Source of the DNA: Actinomycetota bacterium
GTDB lineage: Bacteria > Actinomycetota > Actinomycetes > Streptosporangiales > Streptosporangiaceae
Reading direction: 5' to 3'
Assembly: GCA_027313705.1 (NCBI GenBank)
Contig: DAHVDE010000097.1
Span: forward strand, 1-37,432
DNA length: 37,432 bases
Both the position numbers and the translations under genes were made by a program. Positions 1 to 8,239 of the stretch are shown here, one piece after another (the first letter of the stretch is position 1; each line of letters starts with the position of its first letter). Below the pieces are notes generated by a model that did no database searches, had not been told where the DNA came from, and worked only from the letters and a program-made list of their open reading frames with translations.

Positions 1-88
1 GGGGCCGGGCACGGGCCGGGCACGGGCCGGGCCGGGCGGGGCACGGGCGGGGCACGGGCCGGGCCGGGCGGGGCACGGGCGGGGTGGC
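1..88. repeat. GC-rich degenerate tandem repeat
   Basis: The first 88 bases are almost only G and C on the + strand, built from variants of GGGCACGGGCC and GGGCCGGGCGGGGCAC. The array runs to within a few bases of the stop codon of the minus-strand epimerase gene and continues off the left edge. The many GGG runs could form G-quadruplexes on the + strand, and read from the epimerase side the repeat lies in its 3' untranslated region. I see no coding potential in it. A role in termination is inference only. Confidence 0.7.
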
Positions 89-90
89 AG

Positions 91-1113
91 CTAGCCGGGC
101 GGGGTGGTGTTGCGGGGGGTAAGGACGGTGGCTAGGATCACGCGTTCCTTTTCTGGGTCGATGCCGTGGATCGGGCGGTCCGGCCGGACGTCCGGGTCAC
201 CCTCGGCTTGCAGCCAGTGCCAGGTGTCGGTCACCGTGTCCTGCACCGGGCGGCAGACCAGGCCGGCCGCGTAGACCGCGTCGACATTGCCGTCGTGCAG
301 GCTGGCGGCCTCGCCGTTGGGGTTGGCCCAGACCGGCAGTTCTGTCCATTCCTGCACGCCGGCCGACTCCAGTATCTCCGGCTCCGTCCAGACCAGCCTG
401 GCGTCTGAGGCGGTCGCGGCGACGGCGGCGTTCAGCAGGCTCTCCATGGTCGCGTGGCCAGGGCGGCTGACGGTGTTGAAGGCGCCGCTGCGACCGTCCT
501 CCGCAGCCTGCAGCATCCAGCGCGCCAGGTCACGGCAGTCGATGTACTGCAAGGGGAGATCGCGCGGCCCCGGCGCGAGCACGTCGCCGCCGCGTTCGAT
601 CCGGCGCAGCCACCAGGGCATCCGCCCGACCCGCTCGTAAGGTCCGAGTATCAGCCCGGCCCTGGCGAACACCGCGCGGCCGTCGAAGTACCTGAGCACG
701 GCAAGCTCGCCGCCCATCTTCGCGGCCGCGTAGTCGTCGCCCTCCTCGCTATCGGCGTCGGCATCGACCACGGGGGCGGTCTCGTCACCGCGCGGAGGGA
801 TCGGCCAGGCGTACACAGAACGGCTCGACACGTAGCCATAGTGATCAGTGCGGTCGGCCAGCAATCTGGCGGAGTCCCGCACGACACGGGGTGCCAGGCT
901 CCAGGTGTCGATCACCGCGTCCCAGGTGTCCTCGCCGAGCACGGCCTCGAGCTCGCCAGTGTCGGCGCGGTCGGCGTACCTTGCCTGCGCTCCCGACGCC
1001 GGCGCGCCGCTCACGCCGCGGGTCACCGTGGTCACGTCGTCGCCTCTGGCCAGAGCCTCCTCGACAACCGCCCGGCCTACATGATGTGTCCCGCCTAGTA
1101 CCAGAAGTCTCAT
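91..1113 (-). CDS. NAD-dependent epimerase/dehydratase family protein
   Basis: This is a short-chain dehydrogenase/reductase of the extended (epimerase) type, about 340 aa. It opens with a Rossmann nucleotide-binding motif, GGTHHVGR (residues 7-14), and carries a YAAAK motif (Y128, K132), the usual catalytic Tyr/Lys pair. The C-terminal half is the variable substrate-binding part, so the substrate cannot be named; a sugar nucleotide or a small ketone or aldehyde are both possible. I chose the ATG at 1113 because the first beta strand (MRLLVLGG) follows directly; an in-frame ATG at 1122 adds three residues. Neither has a clear ribosome binding site. It lies downstream of and in the same direction as the importer operon, about 65 bases behind the regulator gene, so it could be read through from it. 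No functional link to metal uptake is visible. Confidence 0.85.
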   Translation of the reverse strand: MRLLVLGGTHHVGRAVVEEALARGDDVTTVTRGVSGAPASGAQARYADRADTGELEAVLGEDTWDAVIDTWSLAPRVVRDSARLLADRTDHYGYVSSRSVYAWPIPPRGDETAPVVDADADSEEGDDYAAAKMGGELAVLRYFDGRAVFARAGLILGPYERVGRMPWWLRRIERGGDVLAPGPRDLPLQYIDCRDLARWMLQAAEDGRSGAFNTVSRPGHATMESLLNAAVAATASDARLVWTEPEILESAGVQEWTELPVWANPNGEAASLHDGNVDAVYAAGLVCRPVQDTVTDTWHWLQAEGDPDVRPDRPIHGIDPEKERVILATVLTPRNTTPPG

Positions 1114-1177
1114 GCATCCCATCGTGGCCGATCATGACCGGCCGAGGTCATGCTTTCCTGGCAGCGCGCATCTGCTG

Positions 1178-2323
1178 TCAGCTAAGAGATACGTGCTGGC
1201 CGCAGGGCGAGGGGTCATAACCTGGAAGGCTGCCAAGCTGGTCGAGCAGCCAGCGCGAGGACAGCACCTTGACCAGTGCCTGCACCTCTCTCGATGCCCA
1301 CTGGCTGGCCGGGATGACGAGATCGAATCGCTCGGCGGCGAGCGGCAGGAACGCCAGGCCGTAGGCCAGGGCGGCAGGCTCGCTGGCCACGCCCGCATCG
1401 GCGAGCCCGGTCGCAACGGCCTCGGCGACCTGGAGGTGCCCCGTCGCCCTGGTCTCGTAACCTGGCACCTGCTCGCCAGCGATCCCCAGGTTCGCGAGCT
1501 CGCGGTCGAGCACGCTTCTGGCCTCCGCGCCAGGTTCCCTGTTCACCAGCCGCAGCCTTGCCTCGATGATGTCGCCAAGGCCGGTGACCCGGCCAGCCTC
1601 AGCCTGGCGAAGCACCAGCCCTTCCCGCCAGGCGCTGAAGCCAATGACCTCGCCACCTTCTGCTAGCTGACCTTCTGCTAGCTGGCCGGGTGCTAGCTGG
1701 CCGGGTTCCTTGCTCGCGCCCGGCTGGCCGCTCAGGTGCACGCCTGCCACGTGCACCAGCCCGGCCCTGGCCAGGCGGAGCGCTTCCCGGCTGGCGCACG
1801 GCCACCAGCTGAACCCGACCGGCGGATCGAGCAGGCTCAGCGGCTCGGCAAGCAAAGGCAGCGCCGGGTCGCAGCCGGCCGCGACCAGGGTCGGCTTCGG
1901 CGGTCCGATCGGGTGCACCCGCACCTGACCTGGTTCACCCGCCCCGGCGGGTCCGGTGACCATGCCGCCGGCAGGCAGGAATCCCGCCCGGCTTACCGTC
2001 GGGCCGGCCAGCGGCAGGGCCACGAACGAGTCGGCCACTGGCGCAAGCGTGACCCGCTGTGGTTCTCGCGCCGGCCCGGCCAGGCTGGCGGTAACTGCCG
2101 GGATCGCGCCCTCCGCGCCGAACAGCTCGTCCACGGTCATGCCGAGCGCCTGCGCAAGCGCGAGCGCGACCCGCAGCGATGGATCTGACTGGCCGGACTC
2201 CACCGCAGACACGGCTTGCCTGGTCACTTTGGCCATGCCCGCCAGTTGCTGCTGCGAGAGGCCTCTGGCCTGCCTGGCCAGGCGCAGCCTGGTGCCGGTA
2301 ACCAGTTCGGCGGCCCGGCTCAC
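1178..2323 (-). CDS. XRE-type regulator with periplasmic-binding-protein-like domain, probable molybdate/tungstate sensor
   Basis: The 381-aa protein begins with an XRE helix-turn-helix (about residues 8-64; recognition region TRQAVSAVESGQSDPS). A long C-terminal region resembles a solute-binding-protein fold (PBP_like family), the arrangement found in one-component oxyanion-responsive regulators. The GTG start overlaps the stop codon of the ATPase gene (GTGA, 2320-2323), so the two are translationally coupled and the regulator is the last member of the importer operon. It most likely binds the imported anion in the cytoplasm and controls this operon; the dyad at 5204-5218 is a candidate site. 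Within the C-terminal domain a low-complexity stretch, PGQLAPGQLAEGQLAEG, is encoded by a 15-bp DNA tandem repeat. The ligand (Mo or W) is inferred from neighbours, not read from the sequence. Confidence 0.8.
   Translation of the reverse strand: MSRAAELVTGTRLRLARQARGLSQQQLAGMAKVTRQAVSAVESGQSDPSLRVALALAQALGMTVDELFGAEGAIPAVTASLAGPAREPQRVTLAPVADSFVALPLAGPTVSRAGFLPAGGMVTGPAGAGEPGQVRVHPIGPPKPTLVAAGCDPALPLLAEPLSLLDPPVGFSWWPCASREALRLARAGLVHVAGVHLSGQPGASKEPGQLAPGQLAEGQLAEGGEVIGFSAWREGLVLRQAEAGRVTGLGDIIEARLRLVNREPGAEARSVLDRELANLGIAGEQVPGYETRATGHLQVAEAVATGLADAGVASEPAALAYGLAFLPLAAERFDLVIPASQWASREVQALVKVLSSRWLLDQLGSLPGYDPSPCGQHVSLS
1656..1707. repeat. In-frame 15-bp tandem repeat inside the regulator gene
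   Basis: Three consecutive 15-bp units share the core TGCTAGCTG (1656-1670, 1671-1685, 1686-1700), followed by a partial fourth. The first two differ at one base; the third starts CCGGG instead of CCTTC. Because 15 is a multiple of three, copy-number change would add or remove five residues (GQLAE or GQLAP) without breaking the frame. Confidence 0.85.
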
Positions 2324-3297
2324 GCCGCGGTCCCATCGGGGCGAAACCGCGGCGGATCGGTCACGGTGACCGCGATCTCGCGGCCAGGTCCGGCCGGCTC
2401 GGCCAGCCGCACGGCGACGACCTCGCCACCGTCGGTACGCAGGCTGAGTTCCCAGCGGGCGCCAGACGGGCGGCAGCCGGTCACGAGCCCTCGCACGACT
2501 ATGCCCTGCCCCTGGTGGCAGCCGGAGATCACCCGGTCAGGATGCACGCCGAAGGTGCCCTCGTGTCCGTCGAGCGGCACGAACGCGCCGTAGCCGACCA
2601 GTTCGGCGACGCGGCGCGAAGCCGGCCGCAGCACCACCTCGGCCGGCGTGCCGGCCTGGAGCTGATCGCCGCGGTCGATTACCACCATCCGGTCGGCGAA
2701 GGCCTGTGCCTCGTCAAGCTCGTGCGCGACCATGATCGCGGGCACGCCGCGCTCGGCTATCTGGGAGCGCACCAGTTCGGTGAGGTCGCGCCGCAGGCTG
2801 AGATCGAGACCGCTGTACGGCTCGTCGAGCAATAGCGCGTCGCAGCGCGATAGCAGCAGCCGCCCGAGCGCGACCCGGTGCGCCTGCCCTCCTGACAGCC
2901 TGGCAGGCATCGCCCGCAGCAATCCTTCCAGGCCGAGTGCTGTCGCGAGCGAGCCAAGCTCGACTTCGGCACAGCCGCCCGCGTACCTGAGGTTTTCCCG
3001 CACAGACAAGTGCGGGAACAAGCCAGGATCCTGGCGGAGCAACCCGACCCGGCGCCGCCACGGCGGCAGCGCGACCACCGGGGCCGAGGTACTTGTCAGT
3101 ACCTTGCCGGCAAGCTTGATCTGCGCCAGGCGCGGCATGACGAGCCCGGCGATCGTCTCGAGCAGCGTGGTCTTGCCCGCGCCTGATGGGCCGAAGAGCG
3201 CCAGCCGCTCGCCTGGCCCGACCGTCAGCCTGGCGCGCACGGTGAAGTCCGGCCGGTCAACCTCGACGTCGGCTTCGAGCACGGGCGCTCCAGACAT
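2320..3297 (-). CDS. ABC transporter ATP-binding protein, molybdate/tungstate type
   Basis: The 325-aa protein energises the importer encoded upstream. In order it shows Walker A GPSGAGKT (residues 36-43), a Q-loop in LLRQDPGLFP, the signature LSGGQ (134-138), Walker B ALLLDEP (154-160) and an H-loop in MVAHELDEA. About 110 residues follow that fit a TOBE-type regulatory domain, as in ModC and WtpC/TupC ATPases. The chosen start is the ATG at 3297, which gives MSGAPVLEAD; it overlaps the 3' end of the permease gene by about 40 bases, as is common in tightly packed importers. A start at 3345 would add 16 Arg/Cys-rich residues unlike the family. The stop overlaps the start of the regulator gene. 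Specificity for molybdate or tungstate is inferred from the operon. Confidence 0.9.
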   Translation of the reverse strand: MSGAPVLEADVEVDRPDFTVRARLTVGPGERLALFGPSGAGKTTLLETIAGLVMPRLAQIKLAGKVLTSTSAPVVALPPWRRRVGLLRQDPGLFPHLSVRENLRYAGGCAEVELGSLATALGLEGLLRAMPARLSGGQAHRVALGRLLLSRCDALLLDEPYSGLDLSLRRDLTELVRSQIAERGVPAIMVAHELDEAQAFADRMVVIDRGDQLQAGTPAEVVLRPASRRVAELVGYGAFVPLDGHEGTFGVHPDRVISGCHQGQGIVVRGLVTGCRPSGARWELSLRTDGGEVVAVRLAEPAGPGREIAVTVTDPPRFRPDGTAA

Positions 3298-4090
3298 AGG
3301 CCGCGATCGGCAGCGGCAGCGCGACAACCAGCAGGACAAGGGCAAAAGGCAGCGCCGATGACAGCCCAGTCTCTTGCAGGGTAGTCCAGATCTGCAGCGG
3401 AAGGCCGTAAGGGTGGTAGGCGATGATCACGACGGCGCCGAAGGCGCCCATCGCCCGCGCCCACGCCGTGGCCAGCGCCATCGCCAGGCCGGGCGCGGCC
3501 AGTGGCGCCGTGACCCGCCTGAACACTACGAACGGCCGGTCACCGAGCAGGGCGGCCTGCTGCTCGAGACGTGGGTCGACGCTGGCGAAGGCCGCTTGCG
3601 CGCCGAGCACGTAGTAAGGCGCCGACTCGTAGATCTCGGCGATGACGAGGGCAAGGAAGGTGTTGACTGCCGAGATATTGAAGTGCCCAAGCGCCTGGCC
3701 GATGAACGTGAACGGCCCGATCATGAAGATCAGCAGCAGCCCGATGACCAGCGGCGGCAACAGCAAGGTAGCCAGCAGGCCCGCCTCCCATACCCGCGGC
3801 CATGGCAGCGCGTCGCGGGAAAGCGCCCACGCCAGCGGGGTGCAGAAGACGACAAGCACGGCCAGGGTGACAAGCCCGGATTCGAGCGAGATGAGCAGCG
3901 GCTGCCAGGCACCGGGAGCGGTCAGCGAACTGACCACCGAACTCCACGACAGGTGCATGAGCAAGGCGATGACCGGGCCGAGCAGCGCGATCCAGACGAT
4001 GCCAGACCCGGCCAGCCCGGCTAGGCCGGACGCGCTGTGCCACCTCCTGGCAAGCGGCGTCCGCGACGGACGGCGCCTGCCAGGAGGCAT
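3257..4090 (-). CDS. ABC transporter permease, molybdate/tungstate (ModB/WtpB) type
   Basis: This is an integral membrane permease of about 277 aa with five to six hydrophobic segments. It has the EAA-type loop that contacts the ATPase, visible as EQQAALLGDRPFVVFRRVTAPLAAPG. The ATG at 4090 (MPPGRRRPSR) is preceded by AGGA at a good distance; an upstream in-frame start at 4177 would run back into the binding-protein gene. It sits 49 bases behind the binding-protein gene and overlaps the ATPase gene. Length and helix pattern match ModB/WtpB/TupB permeases, which work as homodimers. Confidence 0.88.
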   Translation of the reverse strand: MPPGRRRPSRTPLARRWHSASGLAGLAGSGIVWIALLGPVIALLMHLSWSSVVSSLTAPGAWQPLLISLESGLVTLAVLVVFCTPLAWALSRDALPWPRVWEAGLLATLLLPPLVIGLLLIFMIGPFTFIGQALGHFNISAVNTFLALVIAEIYESAPYYVLGAQAAFASVDPRLEQQAALLGDRPFVVFRRVTAPLAAPGLAMALATAWARAMGAFGAVVIIAYHPYGLPLQIWTTLQETGLSSALPFALVLLVVALPLPIAAYVWSARARSRRRG

Positions 4091-4139
4091 GGTTGTCCTG
4101 GCGGGGCCTCCCTGGCCGGCCAGCACAGCCTGCTGCGGG

Positions 4140-5198
4140 CTAACCGCCAAGTTCACTGCGCACCGCGACGGGAACATTCGTCCCCGTCGCCTTCGGCGTC
4201 AGCACCGTGTAACCGCCCTGCCGGTAGAGCTGCTGCCCGGCCGGAGAAAGCAGGTACTTGACGTACGCCAGGGACGCGGCAGCCGGCTTGCCGATGATCG
4301 TGACATCGAGCACAAGCGGCACGCCGCTCAGCGTCTTCTTCTGCCCGTTATCGGTGATCGTGACGCTCACCTTGGCGTAATCGGCCGCGTCGGCGAAGTC
4401 GCCCTGATTAATCGCCGCGGGCAGCGTGATGTAGGGCAGGTGCAACTCGACGGCCTGGTTCTGGTACGCGCTGGCCGCGTCGAGCTGGCCGGATTGAAGG
4501 GTGGAGTCGAGGGACGCCTCCGAGTAGATCTGAGGCGAAGACGCAGAGCCGAACGGGGTGCCGATGATCTTCGCGACCGTGTCGGCGGGCAGGTGATAAG
4601 CCAGCTGAGCCAGTTCGAGCATGTCGATGAAGGACCGGCCTTGCGGGTCGATATTCGGGTCAGTGCGGCCGAGCTTGAAGCCCGGTTCTTCCATCAGCGA
4701 GAACAGGTTCTTCAGCGGCTCCTTGTCGCTGGCGATCGCCTTGAACTGGCTCGCGTACTTGCTGTTCGGATTGTAGGCGACCACCATCGAGGTCGCCGCG
4801 TACTGGACGTACCACGAGGTGTATTTCGGCTCGAGCGGCACGATGTTGGCGCCGCCGACGCTTTCGAAGACGTTCGCGGCGATCTCGCCTGACGCGATCT
4901 CCGATTCCAGCGCCCCGGCCGAGTTCACCCAGTCGGTGTACTTGTACCCGGTTGCCTTGACGAAGGCAGGGACGAAGAGCTTGGAGTTGAGGTACTCGAG
5001 GGAGGACGCGTAGGCGACCTTGACCTCTCCCGCTGCCGTCTTGCCGGCCGCGGCGCCTGATGAACCCGGCGATGAGCCGCAGCCCGCCGCCGTCAGCCCG
5101 AGACATGCGATCCCGGCCAGTGCGTAGTGCATCCGGCGGACGCCAGAAGGCGTACGCCGCGAACCCTGCGTGAGCGTCATGTTCAGGACGATAGCCAC
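4140..5198 (-). CDS. Extracellular solute-binding lipoprotein, WtpA/ModA-like
   Basis: This is a family 1 solute-binding protein of about 350 aa that captures the substrate outside the cell. The N-terminus has basic residues, a hydrophobic core and a lipobox (LTAAGC), so it should be lipid-anchored at that Cys after cleavage. The stretch WYVQYAATSMVVAYNPNSKY resembles the WtpA-type tungstate/molybdate binders. It is the first gene of the four-gene operon. The start is uncertain: GTG 5198, ATG 5180 and ATG 5132 are in frame, all precede a usable signal peptide, and none has a convincing ribosome binding site, so a leaderless or very short leader is possible. Anion identity is inferred from the relatives and from the Mo-enzyme genes nearby. 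Confidence 0.85.
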   Translation of the reverse strand: MAIVLNMTLTQGSRRTPSGVRRMHYALAGIACLGLTAAGCGSSPGSSGAAAGKTAAGEVKVAYASSLEYLNSKLFVPAFVKATGYKYTDWVNSAGALESEIASGEIAANVFESVGGANIVPLEPKYTSWYVQYAATSMVVAYNPNSKYASQFKAIASDKEPLKNLFSLMEEPGFKLGRTDPNIDPQGRSFIDMLELAQLAYHLPADTVAKIIGTPFGSASSPQIYSEASLDSTLQSGQLDAASAYQNQAVELHLPYITLPAAINQGDFADAADYAKVSVTITDNGQKKTLSGVPLVLDVTIIGKPAAASLAYVKYLLSPAGQQLYRQGGYTVLTPKATGTNVPVAVRSELGG

Positions 5199-5203
5199 TG
5201 TTA

Positions 5204-5218
5204 CTTGCGCAACGCAAG
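5204..5218. promoter_or_regulatory. Perfect dyad at promoter end of the importer operon
   Basis: CTTGCGCAACGCAAG is a perfect inverted repeat with 6-bp arms and a 3-bp centre. It lies just upstream of the first start codons of the binding-lipoprotein gene and about 8 bases downstream of a minus-strand TTGTCA that could serve as a -35 element. This is the expected position for a repressor operator, and the XRE regulator of the same operon is the natural candidate to bind it. Confidence 0.6.
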
Positions 5219-5409
5219 AACACTTGACAAGACGTTCGGCGGCGCCGCCCGCACCGCGCGCGGACTAGAGCGCATTCAGCCTACTTTCAGCTTCCTGCGG
5301 TTCAATGAGCCGTGCGCATGCGTAACAGTGCAACCGCTATGCTGCACGGGCCATAACATGGTCTGCGCAGGCGACCCCGACTACTTCCTCGTAACAAGGC
5401 AGGACAGGA

Positions 5410-6324
5410 ATGGGCAAGGCGGAGCGAAACCGCGCGGCGAATGCCAGGCAGCGAATCGCCCTTCAGCAGGCCGCGGCCAAGCGGGCCGAGGCTCAGCGCA
5501 GAATGCTGATCGTGGGCGGCAGCGCGCTGCTCGTGATAGTCATCGTGGCCGGCTTGATACTCGTCAAGACGCTGCACGGCAACACCCCGGCTCATGCCGC
5601 GACGGGCACCACGGCGACGGCCACGACCAATGCGAGCGTGGCAACCGCGATCACCTCGGTCCCTACGGCCGTGCAGAACCAGGTGGGCGCAGGCCCGACG
5701 GGTACCGCCGCCGTCGCGCCGCTGAAGACGACGACGGGCACGCTCACGAAGAACGGCAAGCCGGAAGTCCTTTACGTGGGCGCGGAATACTGCCCGTACT
5801 GCGCGGCCGAGCGGTGGGCGATGGTCGTCGCCCTCAGCCGGTTCGGCACGTTCAGTAACTTGCACTTCATCCACTCGTCGGAGACCGACGTGTACGCCGG
5901 AACACCGACGCTGACCTTCTACGGCTCTAGCTACACGAGCAAATACATCACGTTCAACCCGGTCGAGTGGTACACGGTCACCCAGAAGACGCTGCAGATC
6001 CCGACCAAGTCCGAACTCACCCTGCTCAACAAGTACACCGGGGGGAGCTTCCCGTTCGTCGACGTGGGCGGCAAGTACGTCGTCGACGGCACTCAGTACC
6101 TGCCGAACACGTTCGGGACTGTGGCGGCGGCTGGCCAGCCGCAGAAGAACACGCTGACCTGGACGCAGGTCGCCAGCGACCTCCAGAACCCGAACAACGC
6201 GGTCGCCCAGGAGATCATCGGCGCCGCTAATCACATCACCGCCGCAATCTGCAAGGTGACCGGCGGCCAGCCGGGCAGCGTGTGCACGTCGCCGAGCGTG
6301 ACCAAGATCGGCAGCGACATCTGA
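5410..6324 (+). CDS. DUF929 family thioredoxin-like protein, membrane-anchored (copy 1)
   Basis: The 304-aa protein has a basic, Ala-rich cytoplasmic N-terminus and one membrane segment (about residues 35-53). A Thr/Ala-rich linker leads to an extracytoplasmic domain with a thioredoxin-type CPYC motif (C128, C131) in [16 protein letters not shown]. This matches the DUF929 family, annotated as thiol-disulfide proteins. With the VKOR gene that follows it probably introduces or isomerises disulfides in exported proteins. The start has AGGACAGGA just upstream. Its stop overlaps the VKOR start (TGATG, 6322-6326), indicating coupled translation. A second DUF929 gene lies on the other side of VKOR; the two share the basic head, the CPYC neighbourhood and the C-terminal AAN(H/Y)ITA(A/S)ICK region, so they are paralogues. 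Confidence 0.87.
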   Translation: MGKAERNRAANARQRIALQQAAAKRAEAQRRMLIVGGSALLVIVIVAGLILVKTLHGNTPAHAATGTTATATTNASVATAITSVPTAVQNQVGAGPTGTAAVAPLKTTTGTLTKNGKPEVLYVGAEYCPYCAAERWAMVVALSRFGTFSNLHFIHSSETDVYAGTPTLTFYGSSYTSKYITFNPVEWYTVTQKTLQIPTKSELTLLNKYTGGSFPFVDVGGKYVVDGTQYLPNTFGTVAAAGQPQKNTLTWTQVASDLQNPNNAVAQEIIGAANHITAAICKVTGGQPGSVCTSPSVTKIGSDI

Positions 6325-7064
6325 TGGCGCCGCAGAAGCAGGCCAGGCGCAACGCGGTCAGCGCGAAGAAGCGGGCGGGTCACGGCAACAACAGGGGCAA
6401 AGGCCAGGTCAGCTATAACGAGCCGACGACCGCCGCCGCCGGCCAGAAAACTCAGGCGGCCGGCGGCCTTGGCCGCGCCGCCTTCCGGCCGCGCACCAGG
6501 GCCTGGGCAGGCACGGCCGCCGCGAGCGAGCCGTCCAGGCCCGTCGGTGACCCGGCGGGCCTGGACGGGCCCGTGCCGCTGCCCCGGCGGGTACTCGGGT
6601 GGATCCGCGAGCACCCGCTGCCGCTCGCCACCTGGATCTTGTCGATGCTGGGCCTCGGCGTGTCGATCTATCTCACGCTCACGCACTACGACACGTCAAT
6701 CACCCTGGCCTGCTCGGACAAGGGCCTGGTCAACTGCGAGGCGGTCACCACGAGCCCGCAGTCCATGGTCTTCGGCATCTTCCCCGTGGCGGTGCTCGGC
6801 CTCGCCTTCTACTGCTTCATGTTCGCGATCAACTCGCCGCTAGGCTGGTCGCTGAACCGGATACCGCTGGTCAGGTGGCTGCGGCTGGGCTCGGCGGTAA
6901 TCGGTATCGGTTTCGTGCTCTACCTGGTGTACGCCGAACTGATCCAGATCGGGAACATCTGCCTGTGGTGCACGAGCGTGCACGTCCTGACGTTCCTGAT
7001 GTTCGTGCTGCTCGTCTACGACGCCACCTCGTGGGCGTCGCCAGCCGCCAGCCGCCGCTTGTGA
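6324..7064 (+). CDS. Vitamin K epoxide reductase (VKOR) family protein, disulfide-generating
   Basis: The protein is 246 aa. About 85 mostly polar residues, rich in Arg, Ala and Gly, precede four to five membrane helices. Four conserved cysteines of the family are present: the loop pair C130/C138 (CSDKGLVNC) and the CLWC active site (C213, C216). VKOR homologues in actinobacteria replace DsbB: they oxidise a thioredoxin-like partner and pass electrons to a quinone. The partners here are almost certainly the two flanking DUF929 proteins. The ATG at 6324 overlaps the upstream stop, which makes it preferable to the in-frame ATG at 6282. The long polar N-terminal extension before the first helix is larger than in minimal VKORs. 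Confidence 0.92.
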   Translation: MAPQKQARRNAVSAKKRAGHGNNRGKGQVSYNEPTTAAAGQKTQAAGGLGRAAFRPRTRAWAGTAAASEPSRPVGDPAGLDGPVPLPRRVLGWIREHPLPLATWILSMLGLGVSIYLTLTHYDTSITLACSDKGLVNCEAVTTSPQSMVFGIFPVAVLGLAFYCFMFAINSPLGWSLNRIPLVRWLRLGSAVIGIGFVLYLVYAELIQIGNICLWCTSVHVLTFLMFVLLVYDATSWASPAASRRL

Positions 7065-7116
7065 GCAGCCCGGCTAAAACCGAAAGAAATCAACCACGCT
7101 TAAAGGTGGCTCACGC

Positions 7117-8004
7117 ATGGGCAAGAGCGAGCGCAACAGGGAACTGAACGCGCGGGCGAGGATCGCGGAATTGCAGGCCAGGCAGCGCCGGGCAGAACAG
7201 CGGCGCCGCCTCGTCCTGGTGCTCGGCTCGGTGCTGGTCGTGGTCGCGGTCGTCGCAGCCATCCTCGTGATCAGGTCCTTCCAGACCCCGGCCAAGCAAG
7301 CCGCCTCGACGCACGGCGGCCTGCCCGCCAAGGTGATCAGCGATGTGCTCAACGTGCCGCCGAGCACCCTGAGTACGGTCGGAACCAGCGGCCTGCCGCC
7401 GGTGACCGGCCTGCCTATCAGGACAATCAGTGACCCGGCGCTGGCTGCCGTGAACGGCAAGCCGGAGATGCTTTACATCGGCGCCGAGTTCTGTCCGTAC
7501 TGTGCGGCGATGCGGTGGTCGATGGCTGTCGCGCTGAGCCGGTTCGGCAGCTTCGGCACGATCAAGGGCATTCACTCGTCGAGCACGGACGTGTACCCGA
7601 ACACGGCCACGCTGACCTTCTACCGCCAGAAGTACTCAAGCCCGTACCTGACCTTCACGCCGGTGGAGAACGAGACCATTACCCACGGCCCGCTCCAGCC
7701 GACTACCAGCCAGCAGCAGGCGGTCTGGGTCAAGTACGACTCCCAGGGCGGCGGCACCGGCTATCCGTTCATCTACTTCGGCGGCAAGGTCATCATCACC
7801 GGCCCGCTCTATGACCCTGGCGTGCTGAAGGGCCTGTCCTGGTCTCAGATCGCCAGCCAGCTCGGCGACCCAAGCAGCATTGTCGCGAAGAACGTGCTCG
7901 GCGCGGCGAACTACATCACGGCGTCAATCTGCAAGATGACGAACAACACGCCCTCGTCGGTCTGCTCGGCCGCACCGATCCCCGCCACCGAGGCGAAGAT
8001 CTAG
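7117..8004 (+). CDS. DUF929 family thioredoxin-like protein, membrane-anchored (copy 2)
   Basis: The 295-aa protein is a paralogue of the gene at 5410. It has a basic head ([20 protein letters not shown]), one membrane helix (about 32-51), a linker and a CPYC motif (C126, C129) in [16 protein letters not shown]. It ends with the family's [12 protein letters not shown] segment. AAAGGTGG lies 8 bases before the ATG. It follows VKOR by 52 bases and completes a three-gene cassette. Sequence between the motif and the C-terminus differs considerably from copy 1, so the two may serve different clients or act as donor and isomerase; this is inference. Confidence 0.87.
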   Translation: MGKSERNRELNARARIAELQARQRRAEQRRRLVLVLGSVLVVVAVVAAILVIRSFQTPAKQAASTHGGLPAKVISDVLNVPPSTLSTVGTSGLPPVTGLPIRTISDPALAAVNGKPEMLYIGAEFCPYCAAMRWSMAVALSRFGSFGTIKGIHSSSTDVYPNTATLTFYRQKYSSPYLTFTPVENETITHGPLQPTTSQQQAVWVKYDSQGGGTGYPFIYFGGKVIITGPLYDPGVLKGLSWSQIASQLGDPSSIVAKNVLGAANYITASICKMTNNTPSSVCSAAPIPATEAKI

Positions 8005-8060
8005 GCTGACAGACACGGACCTCGTTCTCCCGCTCAGCTTACGAGCGTCATTACCGGAAT

Positions 8061-8095
8061 TTGTTAGCCTTGCTAGTTGTTAGCCGAGCGAACAA
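8061..8095. promoter_or_regulatory. Repeated TTGTTAGCC elements upstream of the ABC exporter
   Basis: TTGTTAGCC occurs twice, at 8061-8069 and 8077-8085, sixteen bases apart. The second copy is followed by AACAA at 8091-8095, making an imperfect dyad (TTGTT ... AACAA). Such elements resemble MarR- or TetR-type operators in front of exporter genes. No such regulator gene is adjacent, so the binding protein is unknown. Confidence 0.4.
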
Positions 8096-8239
8096 TAGCG
8101 TTCTGCGGGTACGCATCCTGGCCAGGCGCGGCTGGCGCTGGCCGGCCTTGGCGCGCTCGAACCGGCCATAGGCAAAGAACGCCTGATCAGGCGGGCGGCT
8201 GGAAACGCCAGACAGGCAGGGCGAGACCAAGGGAGACTT

